A DNA stretch of 64,000 nucleotides from Enterobacter sp. JUb54 (GCF_014298075.1 NZ_CP060418.1:4092001-4156000); one strand, 5' to 3'; counted from the stretch's first letter, positions 19,278-31,234 are shown. The notes: a model not told the origin generated them from the letters alone. Made by a program: numbers and translations.

Positions 19278-19438
19278 AGTTGTTCCTTTTATTTTTGTAG
19301 GTACAGGGACTTTAATTATTTTTTTTACTTCCAGTCTTTTTGTTATAGCAATTCCGCTATTTGAAAGGAACAGGTTGCGGGAAATAGGTACAAACAGCCG
19401 CAATATGGCAACAGGTTTCGGTGACGGGGCGGGTGAGA

Positions 19439-19465
19439 GGCCTTCTCCCGCTGGGGAGAAGGCTG
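19439..19465. terminator. Hairpin between yicH and the PTS gene
   Basis: GCCTTCTCCC pairs with GGGGAGAAGGC around a short loop, 14 bp beyond the yicH stop. It lacks a U-run on either strand, so it is more likely a 3'-end stabiliser or dispersed palindrome than a strong terminator. Confidence 0.45.
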
Positions 19466-19478
19466 AAGGAAGACGGGC

Positions 19479-21188
19479 TTAAGGGGCGACAGGGGCTGGC
19501 GCGGCCTGGGCGGTGGTGACCTCGCCGTTGTGCATGGTCTGCGCAACCGGCTGTTTGTCCATATTCACCGCGCTGAGCTGGCCGCTCACCGTAGGTTTCA
19601 GCGGCGCCTCTGCCAGCACGCTGCCGCCGGCGGTCAGCTGGAAGTTACCATCGCCGGTAATCGGCAAGGCCGGCCAGCCCCACTGCTGCAGAATATTCAG
19701 CGGCACACCGCGGCCGTTCAGGCTCAGAGTGACCTGGCGCTGAGGAAGCTGCGACACCGCCGCGGTGGCCTGCAGAATACCGCGCTCGGTAAAGGCGCTC
19801 AGCTCACTGATATTGACCGTGGAGGCGTTGGCGCTCAGTTTTAACGAAGGACGACGGACATCCACGCGGTTAAAGGTGGCGGCAGCGGCATTCAGCGTGG
19901 CGTTGCCGTTCCAGACCCCCCAGCGACGATCTTTCACCAGCTGCAATTCGCCACCGTAACCGTCCAGGGCGGTGATCTGCCACGGGAAGGTAGGATCGAT
20001 GTCGATCACCAGGTTACGGCTGGCGCTGAATTTCTTCAGCGTCAGGCTTTGCAGCCATGCTGGCAGCGGCTCCATCCACAGCTGTTTCCAGTTTTCAGGA
20101 AGGGTGTACTCCAGCCCGGCAAAGGCGGCGTCATCCAGCACCAGTGCGTTACCGGCGCGCAACCAGTTACCGGAGGTGCGCACCATTCCCCCTTCCCAAC
20201 GCGACGTAAACTGGCGCAGGGCAATCCCCTGCGGTGAAAATTCGGCATTGGCGATCGGGTCGAGCAGATGCAGCGAGCCGTTAATGAACTCGCTGGCATT
20301 CATCGACAAGGTTCCCTCTTCGCTCTGCCAGTCGCCGTGGCTCAGGGTCAGGTTCCGCAAGTTAAGGTCGAGGTCCGTCACCGCCCAGTCCGGCCCCTGC
20401 AGGCGCGCATCGGTCATATCGAGGCGGCCAATTTGCAGCGAAGGAATGCTGGTCAGCGGGGTGAAGAAGTCTGCCAGCGATTTATCGCTCTGCAGGCGAA
20501 TTTCGTTGAGCTGCAGGTTATCCACCAACCAGCTGCCGTCGGCGTTGCGTCTGGCGTTGCCGGTCAGCGTCCCGCGCGCGACATCGGCGCCGAGGGTGGA
20601 GAGCGTCACCTCGCCGTTATCGAGGCTGCCCTGAATCAGCACGTTGCTGGCATCAACGCCGTTGAGAGTCAATGAACCGGCGCTCATCTGAATCTGCGCC
20701 TTTTTGCCCAGTACGTTACCCGCTTCCGGTGCCCAGGGGCTGACGCCGCCGGTGACGCGCTGGGCGCTCAGCTCCCAGCCGGTTTCCGGGCTGTTAAACG
20801 CCATATTGCGCAACTGCAGGCGGTCGGCGGCAAACGGTAAGGAGGCGGAAGAGGGGGAAAGGTTTAGTGTCCCGTCGCTCAGCACGATCTCGTCGGCGTG
20901 CAGCGGGTCGCTGAACTGGCGGGTACTGAAGCCAATATCGACCGTTTTGGCGACCAGCGTCGGCGGCTTGCCGTCGCGCCCGAACGTCACATTTTGCAGC
21001 TGCAGATGCAGCGGCGAAGAGAAATCATGGTCCATCTCGTCGAAGGAGACCTGCCAGCCGGTGCCGTCACTCAGCCAGGCGCTGGCCTGACGCGCGCCCC
21101 AATGGGTTTGCAGCAGGAACCAGGCGGCGACGATCGCGACCAGCAGGGCGGTCAGCAGCCAGAGCAGTAACTTTCCAGGCAATTTCAT
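19479..21188 (-). CDS. yicH: YicH, AsmA-family inner-membrane protein
   Basis: The 569-residue protein has one N-terminal membrane anchor (residues ~6-28) and a long periplasmic AsmA-like repeat region; it is clearly orthologous to E. coli YicH (FVTFGRDGKP, SADRLQLRNMAFNSP, RGVPLNILQQWGWP). AsmA-like proteins are bridge-like lipid-transfer proteins that move phospholipid between membranes; YicH is one of the less studied members. The start at 21188 matches the family N-terminus. The C-terminal tail is Ala/Pro-rich and variable. Confidence 0.93.
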   Translation of the reverse strand: MKLPGKLLLWLLTALLVAIVAAWFLLQTHWGARQASAWLSDGTGWQVSFDEMDHDFSSPLHLQLQNVTFGRDGKPPTLVAKTVDIGFSTRQFSDPLHADEIVLSDGTLNLSPSSASLPFAADRLQLRNMAFNSPETGWELSAQRVTGGVSPWAPEAGNVLGKKAQIQMSAGSLTLNGVDASNVLIQGSLDNGEVTLSTLGADVARGTLTGNARRNADGSWLVDNLQLNEIRLQSDKSLADFFTPLTSIPSLQIGRLDMTDARLQGPDWAVTDLDLNLRNLTLSHGDWQSEEGTLSMNASEFINGSLHLLDPIANAEFSPQGIALRQFTSRWEGGMVRTSGNWLRAGNALVLDDAAFAGLEYTLPENWKQLWMEPLPAWLQSLTLKKFSASRNLVIDIDPTFPWQITALDGYGGELQLVKDRRWGVWNGNATLNAAAATFNRVDVRRPSLKLSANASTVNISELSAFTERGILQATAAVSQLPQRQVTLSLNGRGVPLNILQQWGWPALPITGDGNFQLTAGGSVLAEAPLKPTVSGQLSAVNMDKQPVAQTMHNGEVTTAQAAPAPVAP

Positions 21189-21304
21189 GGTCTTACATCC
21201 TGAGCGAGGCACATAAGGCTGTTATGCCCGAATTATGCGCAATCCTCAAGACAGGAATTGTGTAATCAGATGATGTGAGGTTACCGCAGAGGTCATTCGC
21301 AGGT

Positions 21305-21332
21305 GGCCCCGGCCGCCGAACGCGACCGGGGA
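21305..21332 (-). repeat. REP-like palindrome downstream of xanP
   Basis: GCCCCGGCCGCCGAACGCGACCGGGG forms a stem-loop 14 bp after the xanP stop and resembles the second half of the element at 31279-31308. It is probably a dispersed palindrome that also protects the xanP 3' end. Confidence 0.5.
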
Positions 21333-21345
21333 AGTTAAGGCAGGA

Positions 21346-22737
21346 TCAGTTTTTCTCTGGCGGGAAGACCAGGTTCAGCACAATCGCCGTAATACCACCG
21401 GCAGCAATCCCGGAGGAGAGCAGGTTCTTCAGCCAGTCAGGGGCGAACTGCAAAATCAGCGGCTGCTGGGACACGCCGAGACCGACGGCCAGCGACAGGG
21501 CGATAATCAGGATCGCGCGACGGTTCAGCGGCTCGCGGGAGACGATACGCACGCCGGACGCGGCGATAGTACCGAACATCACCAGCGTGGCGCCGCCCAG
21601 TACCGGCTCAGGAATGTGCTGCACAAAGCCGCTGACTGCCGGGAACAGGCCGAGCACGATCAGCATCAGCGCCACCACAAAACCGACGTAGCGGCTGGCT
21701 ACGCCAGTCAGCTGGATCACGCCGTTGTTCTGGCCAAAACAGGAGTTCGGAAAGGTGTTGAATACGGCAGAAACAAAGGAGTTCAGGCCGTTCGCCAGCA
21801 CGCCGCCTTTCAGGCGTTTCATATACAGAGGGCCGGATACCGGCTGCTCGGAAACGTCGGAGGTCGCGGTGATATCGCCGATGGTTTCCAGCGAGGTAAT
21901 CATAAACACCAGCATCAGCGGCAGCAGCAGGCTCCAGTCAATGCCGAGGCCGTAGTAGAGCGGCGTTGGAACCATGATCAGGCTGTCGTTGGCCGGAGCG
22001 GCATTGGCCGGCAGCATATCGAGCAGCCAGGCCGCCAGATAGCCCGCCGCCATGGCGATCACCAGCGACGCAATGCGTAGGTACGGGTTGCGTTGACGGT
22101 TAAGAATAATAATCAGCGCCAGCACGATGCCCGCCAGCAGCAGGTTTTTCGGCGCGCCAAAAGTATGGTCCGCCATGGCCGCGTAGCCGCCGCCAATCGA
22201 GGTCAGGCCGACCTGAATCAGCGACAGGCCGATAATCATCACCACCACGCCGGAGACCAGCGGGGTGATCACCCGACGGGCCAGGTGCAGCACGCGGGAA
22301 ATGACCATTTCTGTGCAGCTTGCCAGCATCAGGGTGCCGAACAGCGCCGCCATCATCGTTGGCACGTCGGCGCCGCCGGTTTTTAGCGCGGTGCCGCCCA
22401 TAATCAGCGGGGCGACGAAGTTAAAACTGGTGCCCTGGATAGAGAGCAGTCCGGAGCCGACCGGGCCCCAGGCTTTAATCTGGATGATAGATGCCACGCC
22501 GGAAGCGAACAGCGACATGCTGATGATGTGCTGGGTATCCTGAGCCGGAAGGCCCAGCGCCTGGCAGATGAGTAACGCCGGTGTGATGACCGCGACAAAC
22601 ATTGCCAGCAGGTGCTGAAAGGCGGCAAACAGGGTTTGTGGTAAAGGCGGGCGGTCTTCGAGACGGTAGATTAATTCGCTGGTTGTTTTTGACGCAACCG
22701 GTTGCGCAACTTCTGACTCGGCGGTATTAACGGACAT
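21346..22737 (-). CDS. xanP: XanP xanthine permease (NCS2 family)
   Basis: The 463-residue, ~14-helix transporter is almost identical to E. coli XanP (YicE) in conserved blocks: [48 protein letters not shown] with the NCS2 signature. It is a proton:xanthine symporter. The start at 22737 matches the family N-terminus MSVNTAESE; a start at 22752 is possible. A strong PurR-like operator lies ~50 bp upstream. Confidence 0.95.
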   Translation of the reverse strand: MSVNTAESEVAQPVASKTTSELIYRLEDRPPLPQTLFAAFQHLLAMFVAVITPALLICQALGLPAQDTQHIISMSLFASGVASIIQIKAWGPVGSGLLSIQGTSFNFVAPLIMGGTALKTGGADVPTMMAALFGTLMLASCTEMVISRVLHLARRVITPLVSGVVVMIIGLSLIQVGLTSIGGGYAAMADHTFGAPKNLLLAGIVLALIIILNRQRNPYLRIASLVIAMAAGYLAAWLLDMLPANAAPANDSLIMVPTPLYYGLGIDWSLLLPLMLVFMITSLETIGDITATSDVSEQPVSGPLYMKRLKGGVLANGLNSFVSAVFNTFPNSCFGQNNGVIQLTGVASRYVGFVVALMLIVLGLFPAVSGFVQHIPEPVLGGATLVMFGTIAASGVRIVSREPLNRRAILIIALSLAVGLGVSQQPLILQFAPDWLKNLLSSGIAAGGITAIVLNLVFPPEKN

Positions 22738-22788
22738 CACAAGCATTCCCAAAGTATCAAAGCGGGAATTTTATCGGACTGTAGTACA

Positions 22789-22804
22789 AAAGCAAACGTT
22801 TGCC
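22789..22804. promoter_or_regulatory. PurR operator upstream of xanP
   Basis: AAAGCAAACGTTTGCC matches the PurR consensus ACGCAAACGTTTTCGT with its central AAACGTTT palindrome. It lies in the divergent xanP/gltS gap, 52 bp from the xanP start codon. Repression of xanthine uptake by PurR fits the transporter's function. Confidence 0.7.
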
Positions 22805-23024
22805 ACTCTTTGGCGGGAAATTTTTATACAAAAAACCAGCCCGGAAATTTTATTAACATTTTGTATGCTTGATCGCATCAATATCAAAACAAACTATCTT
22901 TTCCTGTTATTTGCTACGTGCTTCTGCTTAAAATCTGGCTCCGATTTCTCAAGACGAGAATCTATCGACACCGGGAATACCGTCGCGTGTGAATGAATCA
23001 TGCGCAAATAAGGAGCTCTTTTTT

Positions 23025-24227
23025 ATGTTTCACCTCGATACCTTATCGACGCTCGTTGCCGCAACCTTGGTGCTGCTTCTGGGCAGACAACTTGTCCAGA
23101 AAGTCCCCTTCCTGAAGAAATACACTATCCCTGAACCTGTTGCTGGCGGCCTGCTGGTGGCGCTGGCGCTGCTGGTGCTGAAAAAAAGCATGGGTTGGGA
23201 AATCGACTTTGATATGAGCCTGAAAGACCCGCTGATGCTGGCGTTCTTTGCGACGATCGGGCTTAACGCTAACCTGGCCAGCCTGCGGGCAGGCGGTAAA
23301 GTTCTGGGGACGTTTCTGATAGTGGTGGTGGGTCTGCTGCTGCTGCAAAACGCCCTCGGCATTGGCATGGCGAAGCTGCTGGGTCTGGACCCGCTGATGG
23401 GCCTGCTGGCCGGTTCGATCACCCTCTCCGGCGGCCACGGTACCGGCGCGGCGTGGAGTAAACTGTTTGTTGAACGTTACGGTTTTGCCAACGCCACCGA
23501 AGTGGCAATGGCCTGCGCCACCTTCGGTCTGGTGCTGGGCGGCCTGATTGGCGGCCCGGTGGCGCGTTATCTGGTTAAACACTCCTCTTCTCCGGACGGA
23601 ACTCCAGACGATCAACTGGCGCCTACCGCGTTTGAAAAGCCTGAGATGGGCCGAATGATCACCTCGCTGGTGCTGATCGAGAGTATTGCCTTAATCGCAA
23701 TCTGTCTGACGCTCGGGAAGGTGGTTGCGCAACTGTTGATGGGAACCGTGCTGGAATTGCCGACCTTTGTCTGCGTGCTGTTTATCGGCGTGATCCTCAG
23801 CAACGGTCTGGCGCTGGCGGGCTTCTATCGCGTGTTTGACCGGGCGGTATCGATCCTGGGTAACGTCAGCCTGTCGCTGTTCCTCGCCATGGCGCTGATG
23901 AGCCTGAAGCTGTGGGAGCTGGCTTCGCTGGCGCTGCCGATGCTTGCCATCCTGGCGGTGCAGGCGGTGGCGATGGCGCTGTATTCGATTTTCGTCACCT
24001 ACCGCATGATGGGCAAAAACTATGATGCCGCGGTGCTGGCTGCCGGTCACTGTGGCTTTGGTCTCGGCGCAACACCGACGGCGATTGCCAATATGCAGGC
24101 GATTACCGACCGCTTTGGCCCGTCGCATATGGCGTTTCTGGTGGTGCCGATGGTGGGGGCGTTCTTTATCGATATTGTGAACGCGCTGGTGATTAAGCTG
24201 TATCTGCTGTTGCCGATCTTTGGCTAA
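23025..24227 (+). CDS. gltS: GltS sodium:glutamate symporter
   Basis: The 400-residue membrane protein is orthologous to E. coli GltS. Two inverted-topology halves are visible with the reentrant-loop signatures SGGHGTGAAWS and GHCGFGLGATPTAIANMQ. It takes up glutamate with Na+. The start at 23025 follows AAGGAGC; an upstream ATG at 22989 has no family support. In E. coli recG is the neighbour; here a BIME array and glpK follow instead. Confidence 0.95.
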   Translation: MFHLDTLSTLVAATLVLLLGRQLVQKVPFLKKYTIPEPVAGGLLVALALLVLKKSMGWEIDFDMSLKDPLMLAFFATIGLNANLASLRAGGKVLGTFLIVVVGLLLLQNALGIGMAKLLGLDPLMGLLAGSITLSGGHGTGAAWSKLFVERYGFANATEVAMACATFGLVLGGLIGGPVARYLVKHSSSPDGTPDDQLAPTAFEKPEMGRMITSLVLIESIALIAICLTLGKVVAQLLMGTVLELPTFVCVLFIGVILSNGLALAGFYRVFDRAVSILGNVSLSLFLAMALMSLKLWELASLALPMLAILAVQAVAMALYSIFVTYRMMGKNYDAAVLAAGHCGFGLGATPTAIANMQAITDRFGPSHMAFLVVPMVGAFFIDIVNALVIKLYLLLPIFG

Positions 24228-24250
24228 ATCCCTGTCATCTTTTAGGCCTC

Positions 24251-24652
24251 CCCGGAGGCGGTGCTACGCACCTGTCCGGGCTACTCCAACGGTTTGTACT
24301 GGTTTGTAGCCCGGTCAGCGCAGCGCCACCGGGACTGCATTGAACGGCAGGATTTCCCGGAGGCGGTGCTACGCACCTGTCCGGGCTACTCCAACGGTTT
24401 GTGCTGGCCAGTAGCCCGGTCAGCGCAGCGCCACCGGGACTGCATTGACTGGCAGGATTTCCCGGAGGCGGTGCTACGCACCTGTCCGGGCTACTCCAAC
24501 GGTTTGTGCTGGCCAGTAGCCCGGTCAGCGCAGCGCCACCGGGACTGCATTGACTGGCAGGATTTCCGGAGGCGGTGCTACGCACCTGTCCGGGCTACTC
24601 CAACGGTCTGTGCTGGCTTGTAGCCCGGTCAGCGCAGCGCCACCGGGGACCG
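24251..24652. repeat. Tandem BIME array, four ~105-bp units
   Basis: Four near-identical units begin at 24251, 24356, 24461 and 24566. Each has a REP-like palindrome (CCCGGAGGCGGTGCTACGCA...CCTGTCCGGGCTAC), a spacer (TCCAACGGTTTGTGCTGG) and an inverted REP (AGCCCGGTCAGCGCAGCGCC). Units 2-4 are almost the same, unit 1 differs in its spacer, and unit 4 lacks one C. The array lies between the convergent gltS and glpK. Open frames on both strands are a by-product of the 105-bp (multiple of three) period. Confidence 0.92.
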
Positions 24653-24660
24653 GAGGGTAC

Positions 24661-26190
<1,530 letters not shown>

Positions 26191-27036
26191 TTACAGCGAA
26201 GCGTTGTGTTGCGTTGTCGAGGAGGTCTCTTTCTCTTCCTCAACGCAGGTGTCGCATGGCAGATGGCGGCCAATCAGCTTGCGGTAGCTGAACGCGCCCA
26301 GCGCGGCGCCTACCACCGGCGCACACAGCGGCACCAGGAAATAAGGGATATCTTTGCCGCCGGTAAAGGCGACGTCACCCCAGCCGGCGAGCCAGGCGAA
26401 CGTTTTCGGTCCCAGGTCACGTGCCGGGTTCATGGCAAAACCGGTCAGCGGCCCCATCGATGCGCCGATGACGGCGATTAACAGACCGATCAGCAGCGGT
26501 GCCAGCGGGCCACGCGGTATGCCGTTGCCATCGTCGGTCAGCGCCAGAATCACGCCCATCAGGATAGCGGTAATCACCATTTCTACCGCGAATGCCTGCA
26601 CAAAATTGATATGTGGGTTCGGGTAAGTGGAGAAGATACCGGCCAGCTCAAGACTTTCGACGCTGCCACGCACCATATTGTGGCTGTGTTCGAAATCGAA
26701 GAAAAGATTGTAGTAAAGCCCGTAAACTAACGCTGCAGCGCAAAAGGCGCCGGCAAATTGAGAAAAGATAAAGGGTACAACTTTACGCCCGTCGAAGCAG
26801 GCAAAAAGCCACAGTGCGATCGTGACTGCAGGGTTGAGGTGCGCGCCGGAGACACCCGCGGTCAGATAGATAGCCATGGCCACCCCCAGACCCCAGATGA
26901 TGCTGATTTCCCACTGACCGAAGCTGGCGCCCGCCACTTTTAATGCGGCGACGCATCCAACCCCGAAAAAGATCAACAACCCGGTACCTAGGAACTCTGC
27001 GATGCATTGGCCTTTTAATGTTGATGTTTGGCTCAT
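26191..27036 (-). CDS. glpF: Glycerol facilitator (aquaglyceroporin)
   Basis: The 281-residue protein matches E. coli GlpF in length and sequence, with six helices and two half-helices carrying the NPA motifs (GAHLNPAVT and FAMNPARDLGP). It allows passive glycerol entry that GlpK then traps. The start at 27036 matches the family N-terminus MSQTSTLKGQC; an in-frame ATG at 27135 lies within the regulatory region. Confidence 0.97.
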   Translation of the reverse strand: MSQTSTLKGQCIAEFLGTGLLIFFGVGCVAALKVAGASFGQWEISIIWGLGVAMAIYLTAGVSGAHLNPAVTIALWLFACFDGRKVVPFIFSQFAGAFCAAALVYGLYYNLFFDFEHSHNMVRGSVESLELAGIFSTYPNPHINFVQAFAVEMVITAILMGVILALTDDGNGIPRGPLAPLLIGLLIAVIGASMGPLTGFAMNPARDLGPKTFAWLAGWGDVAFTGGKDIPYFLVPLCAPVVGAALGAFSYRKLIGRHLPCDTCVEEEKETSSTTQHNASL

Positions 27037-27116
27037 ATCGAATCCTGAAGCGAAGTGGTGATTATGGTATGTATGAAGGTCGCAAGCGACCACGCTGCCA
27101 TGTAGGCATAGTGTTA

Positions 27117-27162
27117 ATTTATCGTTAACGAACAAAAACGAGAAATATCGAAATATAAATGT
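27117..27162 (-). promoter_or_regulatory. Candidate GlpR operators upstream of glpF
   Basis: On the minus strand, TTGTTCGTTAACGATAA (27119-27135) agrees well with the GlpR consensus TGTTCGWTAWCGAACA. Next to it TATTTCGATATTTCTCG is a weaker second site. Position 80-125 bp upstream of glpF fits repression by GlpR, as in E. coli glpFK. The remainder of the gap to zapB (27163-27590) shows no gene; it must hold the zapB promoter. Confidence 0.5.
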
Positions 27163-27594
27163 GTGTACTGCGTCAAGAAAATGAGCGATTTCGCGCTATA
27201 AACGCGTGTTGTGACACATCAAAGACGCGTTGATGGCGGTTTTTGTTAACCCATTGATTAACAATTGCGGGTGAAGTTCCGGGGAAAAGCGCCGAATGCG
27301 CCAGGTAAAGACTGAAAAGTGTTGCAAACCGCGATCTACGCGGGTTGTCGCTGGACAGGGACGGCGGGGATTCATACAATCGACAGCATGATCACTGTAG
27401 CGCGCTTATTTTCGTTAAGGCGTCACCGCGTAGGTACACAACATCATTCGGGATGCGTCAAAACGGCCAGCGAATGAATCCTCAGCCGCTTACTGTAGTA
27501 AGCGACCGGGGCGAACCCGCTAACGCAGAAGCAGCTTGAAGGACGGCGTGTACGGGATAGTACTCTATCAACGCCTTGCAAGTTCAGGAGAGGT

Positions 27595-27840
27595 ATGACG
27601 ATGTCATTAGAAGTGTTTGAGAAATTAGAATCAAAAGTACAGCAGGCGATTGATACCATCACTCTGTTACAGATGGAAATCGAAGAGCTGAAAGAAAAAA
27701 ACAACACGCTGGCGCAGGAAGTTCAGGGCGCACAGCACAGCCGTGAAGAGCTGGAACGTGAAAACGGTCAGCTGAGAGAACAGCAGCAGGGCTGGCAGGA
27801 TCGTCTGCAGGCACTGCTGGGTCGCATGGAAGAAGTGTAA
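27595..27840 (+). CDS. zapB: ZapB cell-division coiled-coil protein
   Basis: The 81-residue protein is almost entirely coiled coil (heptads through [20 protein letters not shown] and [14 protein letters not shown]) and near-identical to E. coli ZapB. It joins the Z-ring through ZapA and links it to MatP. The start has AGGAGAGGT upstream. Divergent from glpF as in E. coli, but followed by sbp rather than by rraA on its other side. Confidence 0.96.
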   Translation: MTMSLEVFEKLESKVQQAIDTITLLQMEIEELKEKNNTLAQEVQGAQHSREELERENGQLREQQQGWQDRLQALLGRMEEV

Positions 27841-27854
27841 CCCTCTCGTCCTCG

Positions 27855-27876
27855 CCCTCTCCTGTCCGGGAGAGGG
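27855..27876 (+). terminator. Hairpin after zapB
   Basis: CCCTCTCC pairs with GGGAGAGGG around TGTCC, 14 bp after the zapB stop; it is followed by TAAGCATTTCC, so the T-run is poor. Confidence 0.5.
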
Positions 27877-27998
27877 TAAGCATTTCCCCGCTGTATATAT
27901 ACTCTCAAGTTATAGCCAATCTTTTTTTATTCTTTAATCATTGGTTCGCTTTCTGGCACGCTTATCCCATCACAACACGACATAAAGAGAGCGGTGCG

Positions 27999-28988
27999 AT
28001 GAATAAGTGGGGCGTTGGGTTAACTCTGTTGCTGGCATCCGCCAGCGTTCTGGCAAAAGACATTCAGTTATTAAACGTATCTTATGATCCAACGCGCGAA
28101 CTGTACGAACAGTACAACAAAGCGTTCAGCGCACACTGGAAACAGGAAACGGGCGACAACGTGATTATTCGTCAGTCGCACGGCGGTTCAGGCAAGCAGG
28201 CGACGTCGGTCATCAACGGTATTGAAGCCGATGTGGTCACCCTGGCACTGGCCTATGACGTTGACGCGATCGCCGAACGTGGTCGTATCGATAAAAACTG
28301 GCTGAAACGCCTGCCGGATAACTCCGCACCGTATACCTCAACCATCGTGTTCCTGGTTCGTAAAGGCAACCCGAAACAGATTCATGACTGGAACGATCTG
28401 ATCAAACCGGGCGTGTCGGTCATTACGCCAAACCCGAAAAGCTCCGGTGGCGCGCGCTGGAACTACCTGGCGGCATGGGGCTATGCTCTGCACCAGAATA
28501 ACGGCGACCAGGCTAAGGCTCAGGACTTTGTGAAAGCCCTGTATAAGAATGTTGAAGTACTGGATTCAGGCGCTCGTGGCTCGACAAACACCTTCGTTGA
28601 ACGCGGTATTGGCGACGTGCTGATTGCGTGGGAAAACGAAGCGCTGCTGGCGGCGAACGAACTGGGCAAAGATAAGTTTGAAATCGTCACCCCGAGCGAA
28701 TCGATTCTCGCCGAGCCGACCGTCTCCGTCGTGGACAAAGTCGTGGACAAAAAAGGCACCCGTCAGGTGGCTGACGCCTACCTGAAGTATCTGTACTCAC
28801 CGCAGGGCCAGGAGATCGCAGCGAAGAACTTCTATCGTCCACGTGACCCGGAAGTGGCGAAGAAATATGCGAGCGAGTTCCCGAAACTGAAGCTGTTTAC
28901 CATCGATGAAGAGTTCGGCGGCTGGACCAAAGCCCAGAAAACACACTTCTCTAACGGCGGTACTTTCGACCAAATCAGTCAGCGTTAA
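27999..28988 (+). CDS. sbp: Periplasmic sulfate-binding protein
   Basis: The 329-residue protein has a cleavable signal peptide (cut near VLA-KDIQ) and is almost identical to E. coli Sbp, including [22 protein letters not shown] and [20 protein letters not shown], which contribute to the anion site. It delivers sulfate to the CysTWA ABC transporter encoded elsewhere. The AT-rich leader (27895-27980) resembles CysB-controlled promoters, but no site can be fixed. Confidence 0.96.
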   Translation: MNKWGVGLTLLLASASVLAKDIQLLNVSYDPTRELYEQYNKAFSAHWKQETGDNVIIRQSHGGSGKQATSVINGIEADVVTLALAYDVDAIAERGRIDKNWLKRLPDNSAPYTSTIVFLVRKGNPKQIHDWNDLIKPGVSVITPNPKSSGGARWNYLAAWGYALHQNNGDQAKAQDFVKALYKNVEVLDSGARGSTNTFVERGIGDVLIAWENEALLAANELGKDKFEIVTPSESILAEPTVSVVDKVVDKKGTRQVADAYLKYLYSPQGQEIAAKNFYRPRDPEVAKKYASEFPKLKLFTIDEEFGGWTKAQKTHFSNGGTFDQISQR

Positions 28989-28998
28989 TCTCCCTCAG

Positions 28999-29030
28999 CG
29001 CCCGGTTCCCTCACCGGGCGTTATCTTTTA
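28999..29030 (+). terminator. Rho-independent terminator of sbp
   Basis: CGCCCGGT and ACCGGGCG form a stem around TCCCTC, followed by TTATCTTTT, 10 bp after the sbp stop. Confidence 0.75.
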
Positions 29031-29080
29031 GTCATCAAATTGCGCTACTCTTCCGTTTCTGGCTGAGACAGGAAAACATA

Positions 29081-29836
29081 ATGCGAAGAGTGCGATACCT
29101 TTTATTAGCGCTGCTGGTGGTGGTGCTGGCGGCGATTGCGGGCGGCTATTACTGGCTTCATTCTGGCAATCCGGATGCGTTGCGCAAAATTGTTCTGCAA
29201 CAGTGTGTTCCCAATCAACAGCAGCAGCAGAATCCCGCGCCCTGTGCGGAAGTAAACCTGAAGGGCGGCTATGTCCTGTTTAAAGACCGTAATGGCCCAC
29301 TGCAGTATCTGTTGATGCCGACTTACCGCATTAACGGCACCGAAAGCCCACTTCTGCTTGACCCACTGACGCCGAACTTCTTCTGGCAGGCGTGGCAGGG
29401 GCGCGAAATTATGAGCGAACGTCGTGGCTCTGCCGTAGCGGATGAGGCGGTCTCATTGACGATTAATTCGCGTAGCGGACGCACGCAAAATCATTTCCAT
29501 ATTCATATCTCCTGCTTACGCCCCGACGTTCGAACCCAGCTCGATAAAGAAGTCTCCGTGATTAGTAGCCGCTGGCTGCCGCTGCCCGGTGGCTTAATGG
29601 GCCATGAATATCTGGCCCGCCGGGTCACCGAGACGGAACTGGCGCAGCGCAGCCCTTTTCTGATGCTGGCGGAAGAAGTGCCGCAAGCGCGTGAGCATAT
29701 GGGGCGCTTTGCGCTGGCGATGGCGAAGCAGAGCGACGGCTCGCTGGTGCTGCTGGCGACCGAGCGTAATTTGCTGACGCTCAATCGAGCCTCGGCGGAA
29801 GAGATTCAGGATCATAGCTGCGCAATCCTGCGATAA
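29081..29836 (+). CDS. cdh: CDP-diacylglycerol diphosphatase
   Basis: The 251-residue protein has one N-terminal transmembrane anchor (residues ~5-27) and a HIT-like catalytic motif [13 protein letters not shown]. Cdh hydrolyses CDP-diacylglycerol to phosphatidate and CMP. Position between sbp and tpiA is as in E. coli, except that a transporter gene is inserted next. Confidence 0.93.
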   Translation: MRRVRYLLLALLVVVLAAIAGGYYWLHSGNPDALRKIVLQQCVPNQQQQQNPAPCAEVNLKGGYVLFKDRNGPLQYLLMPTYRINGTESPLLLDPLTPNFFWQAWQGREIMSERRGSAVADEAVSLTINSRSGRTQNHFHIHISCLRPDVRTQLDKEVSVISSRWLPLPGGLMGHEYLARRVTETELAQRSPFLMLAEEVPQAREHMGRFALAMAKQSDGSLVLLATERNLLTLNRASAEEIQDHSCAILR

Positions 29837-29909
29837 CCCCACTATATCTGGCATTTACCTGTCTTACTGTCCGTCGTATTCTTGCTGAAAAAAACGACAG
29901 GAGACAGGT

Positions 29910-31214
29910 ATGTCGCTCTGGTTGTCCCACCCTCTGTTCCTTCCTTCTATCATTGTTGGCATCACCATCCTGCTGTGGGCGACCTCGCTGCTGCCGGAAT
30001 TTATGACCGCGCTGCTGTTTTTCGCCGCCGCTATGATGGCCAAAATTGCCCCGCCGGAAGTGATTTTTGGCGGCTTTGCCTCGTCGGCGTTCTGGCTGGT
30101 GTTCAGCGGTTTTGTTCTTGGAATTGCGATTCGTAAAACCGGTCTGGCAGACAGAGCGGCTCGGGCGCTGTCGGCGCGCTTAACCGACTCCTGGCCGCTG
30201 ATGGTCGCCAGCGTGGTGCTGTTGAGCTATGCGCTGGCCTTCGTGATGCCTTCTAACATGGGGCGTATTGCGTTGTTGATGCCGATTGTCGCGGCGATGG
30301 CGAAGCGGGCGGGCATCGGAGAGGGGACTCGTCCCTGGTTCGGGCTGGCGCTGGCGGTGGGCTTTGGGACGTTCCAGCTGTCGGCCACTATTCTGCCCGC
30401 CAACGTTCCGAACCTGGTGATGAGCGGGGCGGCGGAAGGCTCCTACGGGATCCACCTTAACTATCTGCCCTATTTGCTGCTGCACACCCCGGTGCTGGGC
30501 TGGCTGAAAGGCGGCGCATTGATTGCCCTGATTTGCTGGCTGTTTCCCGGAAAACCGCATCCACCGCGCGATCTGGCGCCTTTGCCGCCGATGAGCCGCG
30601 ATGAGAAACGCCTGGCGTGGCTGCTGGCGGCGGTGCTGGTGCTGTGGGTCAGTGAGAGCTGGCACGGCATCGGTCCGGCCTGGACCGGGCTGGCGGCTGC
30701 GGTGGTGACGCTGCTGCCGCGCGTCGGGTTTATCAGCGGGGAAGAATTCTCCAGCGGCGTGAATATTTGCACCTGCATTTACGTTGCCGGGATCCTCGGG
30801 CTGGCGATTACCGTCACCCAAACCGGCATCGGCGAGGTGGTGGGCAATGCGCTGCTGCACGTGATGCCGCTCGATAAAGAGAGTCCGTTTACCAGCTTCC
30901 TGGCCTTAACCGGCATCACCAGCGCCCTGAACTTCATTATGACCGCCAACGGCGTTCCCGCGCTGTACACCACCTTTGCGCAGAGTTTTTCCGATGCCAC
31001 CGGCTTCCCGCTGTTAAGCGTGATTATGATTCAGGTGCTGGGCTATTCGACGCCGTTGCTGCCGTATCAGGCTTCGCCGATTGTGGTGGCGATGGCGTTG
31101 GGGAAAGTTCCGGCGCGTTCCGGCATGCTGCTGTGTATTGCGCTGGCGGCGGTGAGCTATTTGATTCTGCTGCCGTTGGATTATCTGTGGTATCAGGCGT
31201 TGGGGAAACTGTAG
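29910..31214 (+). CDS. DASS/SLC13-type anion transporter
   Basis: The 434-residue membrane protein has ~11-12 helices and the DASS/ArsB-like ion-transporter layout. The paired Asn/Ser/Thr-containing loops are FVMPSNMGRIALLMPIV and NFIMTANGVPALY, with LPYQASPIVVAMALG near the end. It starts behind GACAGGAGACAGGT. E. coli has no gene here between cdh and tpiA. Sulfate, dicarboxylate or another oxyanion is possible; nearness to sbp is suggestive of sulfate but not decisive. Confidence 0.82.
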   Translation: MSLWLSHPLFLPSIIVGITILLWATSLLPEFMTALLFFAAAMMAKIAPPEVIFGGFASSAFWLVFSGFVLGIAIRKTGLADRAARALSARLTDSWPLMVASVVLLSYALAFVMPSNMGRIALLMPIVAAMAKRAGIGEGTRPWFGLALAVGFGTFQLSATILPANVPNLVMSGAAEGSYGIHLNYLPYLLLHTPVLGWLKGGALIALICWLFPGKPHPPRDLAPLPPMSRDEKRLAWLLAAVLVLWVSESWHGIGPAWTGLAAAVVTLLPRVGFISGEEFSSGVNICTCIYVAGILGLAITVTQTGIGEVVGNALLHVMPLDKESPFTSFLALTGITSALNFIMTANGVPALYTTFAQSFSDATGFPLLSVIMIQVLGYSTPLLPYQASPIVVAMALGKVPARSGMLLCIALAAVSYLILLPLDYLWYQALGKL

Positions 31215-31234
31215 CCTGTTCCGCTTGGGGATTT

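Noticed and set aside
24235-24623. Long open frames on both strands across the 105-bp tandem repeats
   Set aside because: The unit length is a multiple of three, so any frame without a stop in one unit stays open. The sequence is palindromic BIME, with no ribosome sites.
24251-24652. Possible CRISPR array
   Set aside because: Units are repeated over their whole 105 bp with no unique 30-bp spacers and no cas genes nearby.
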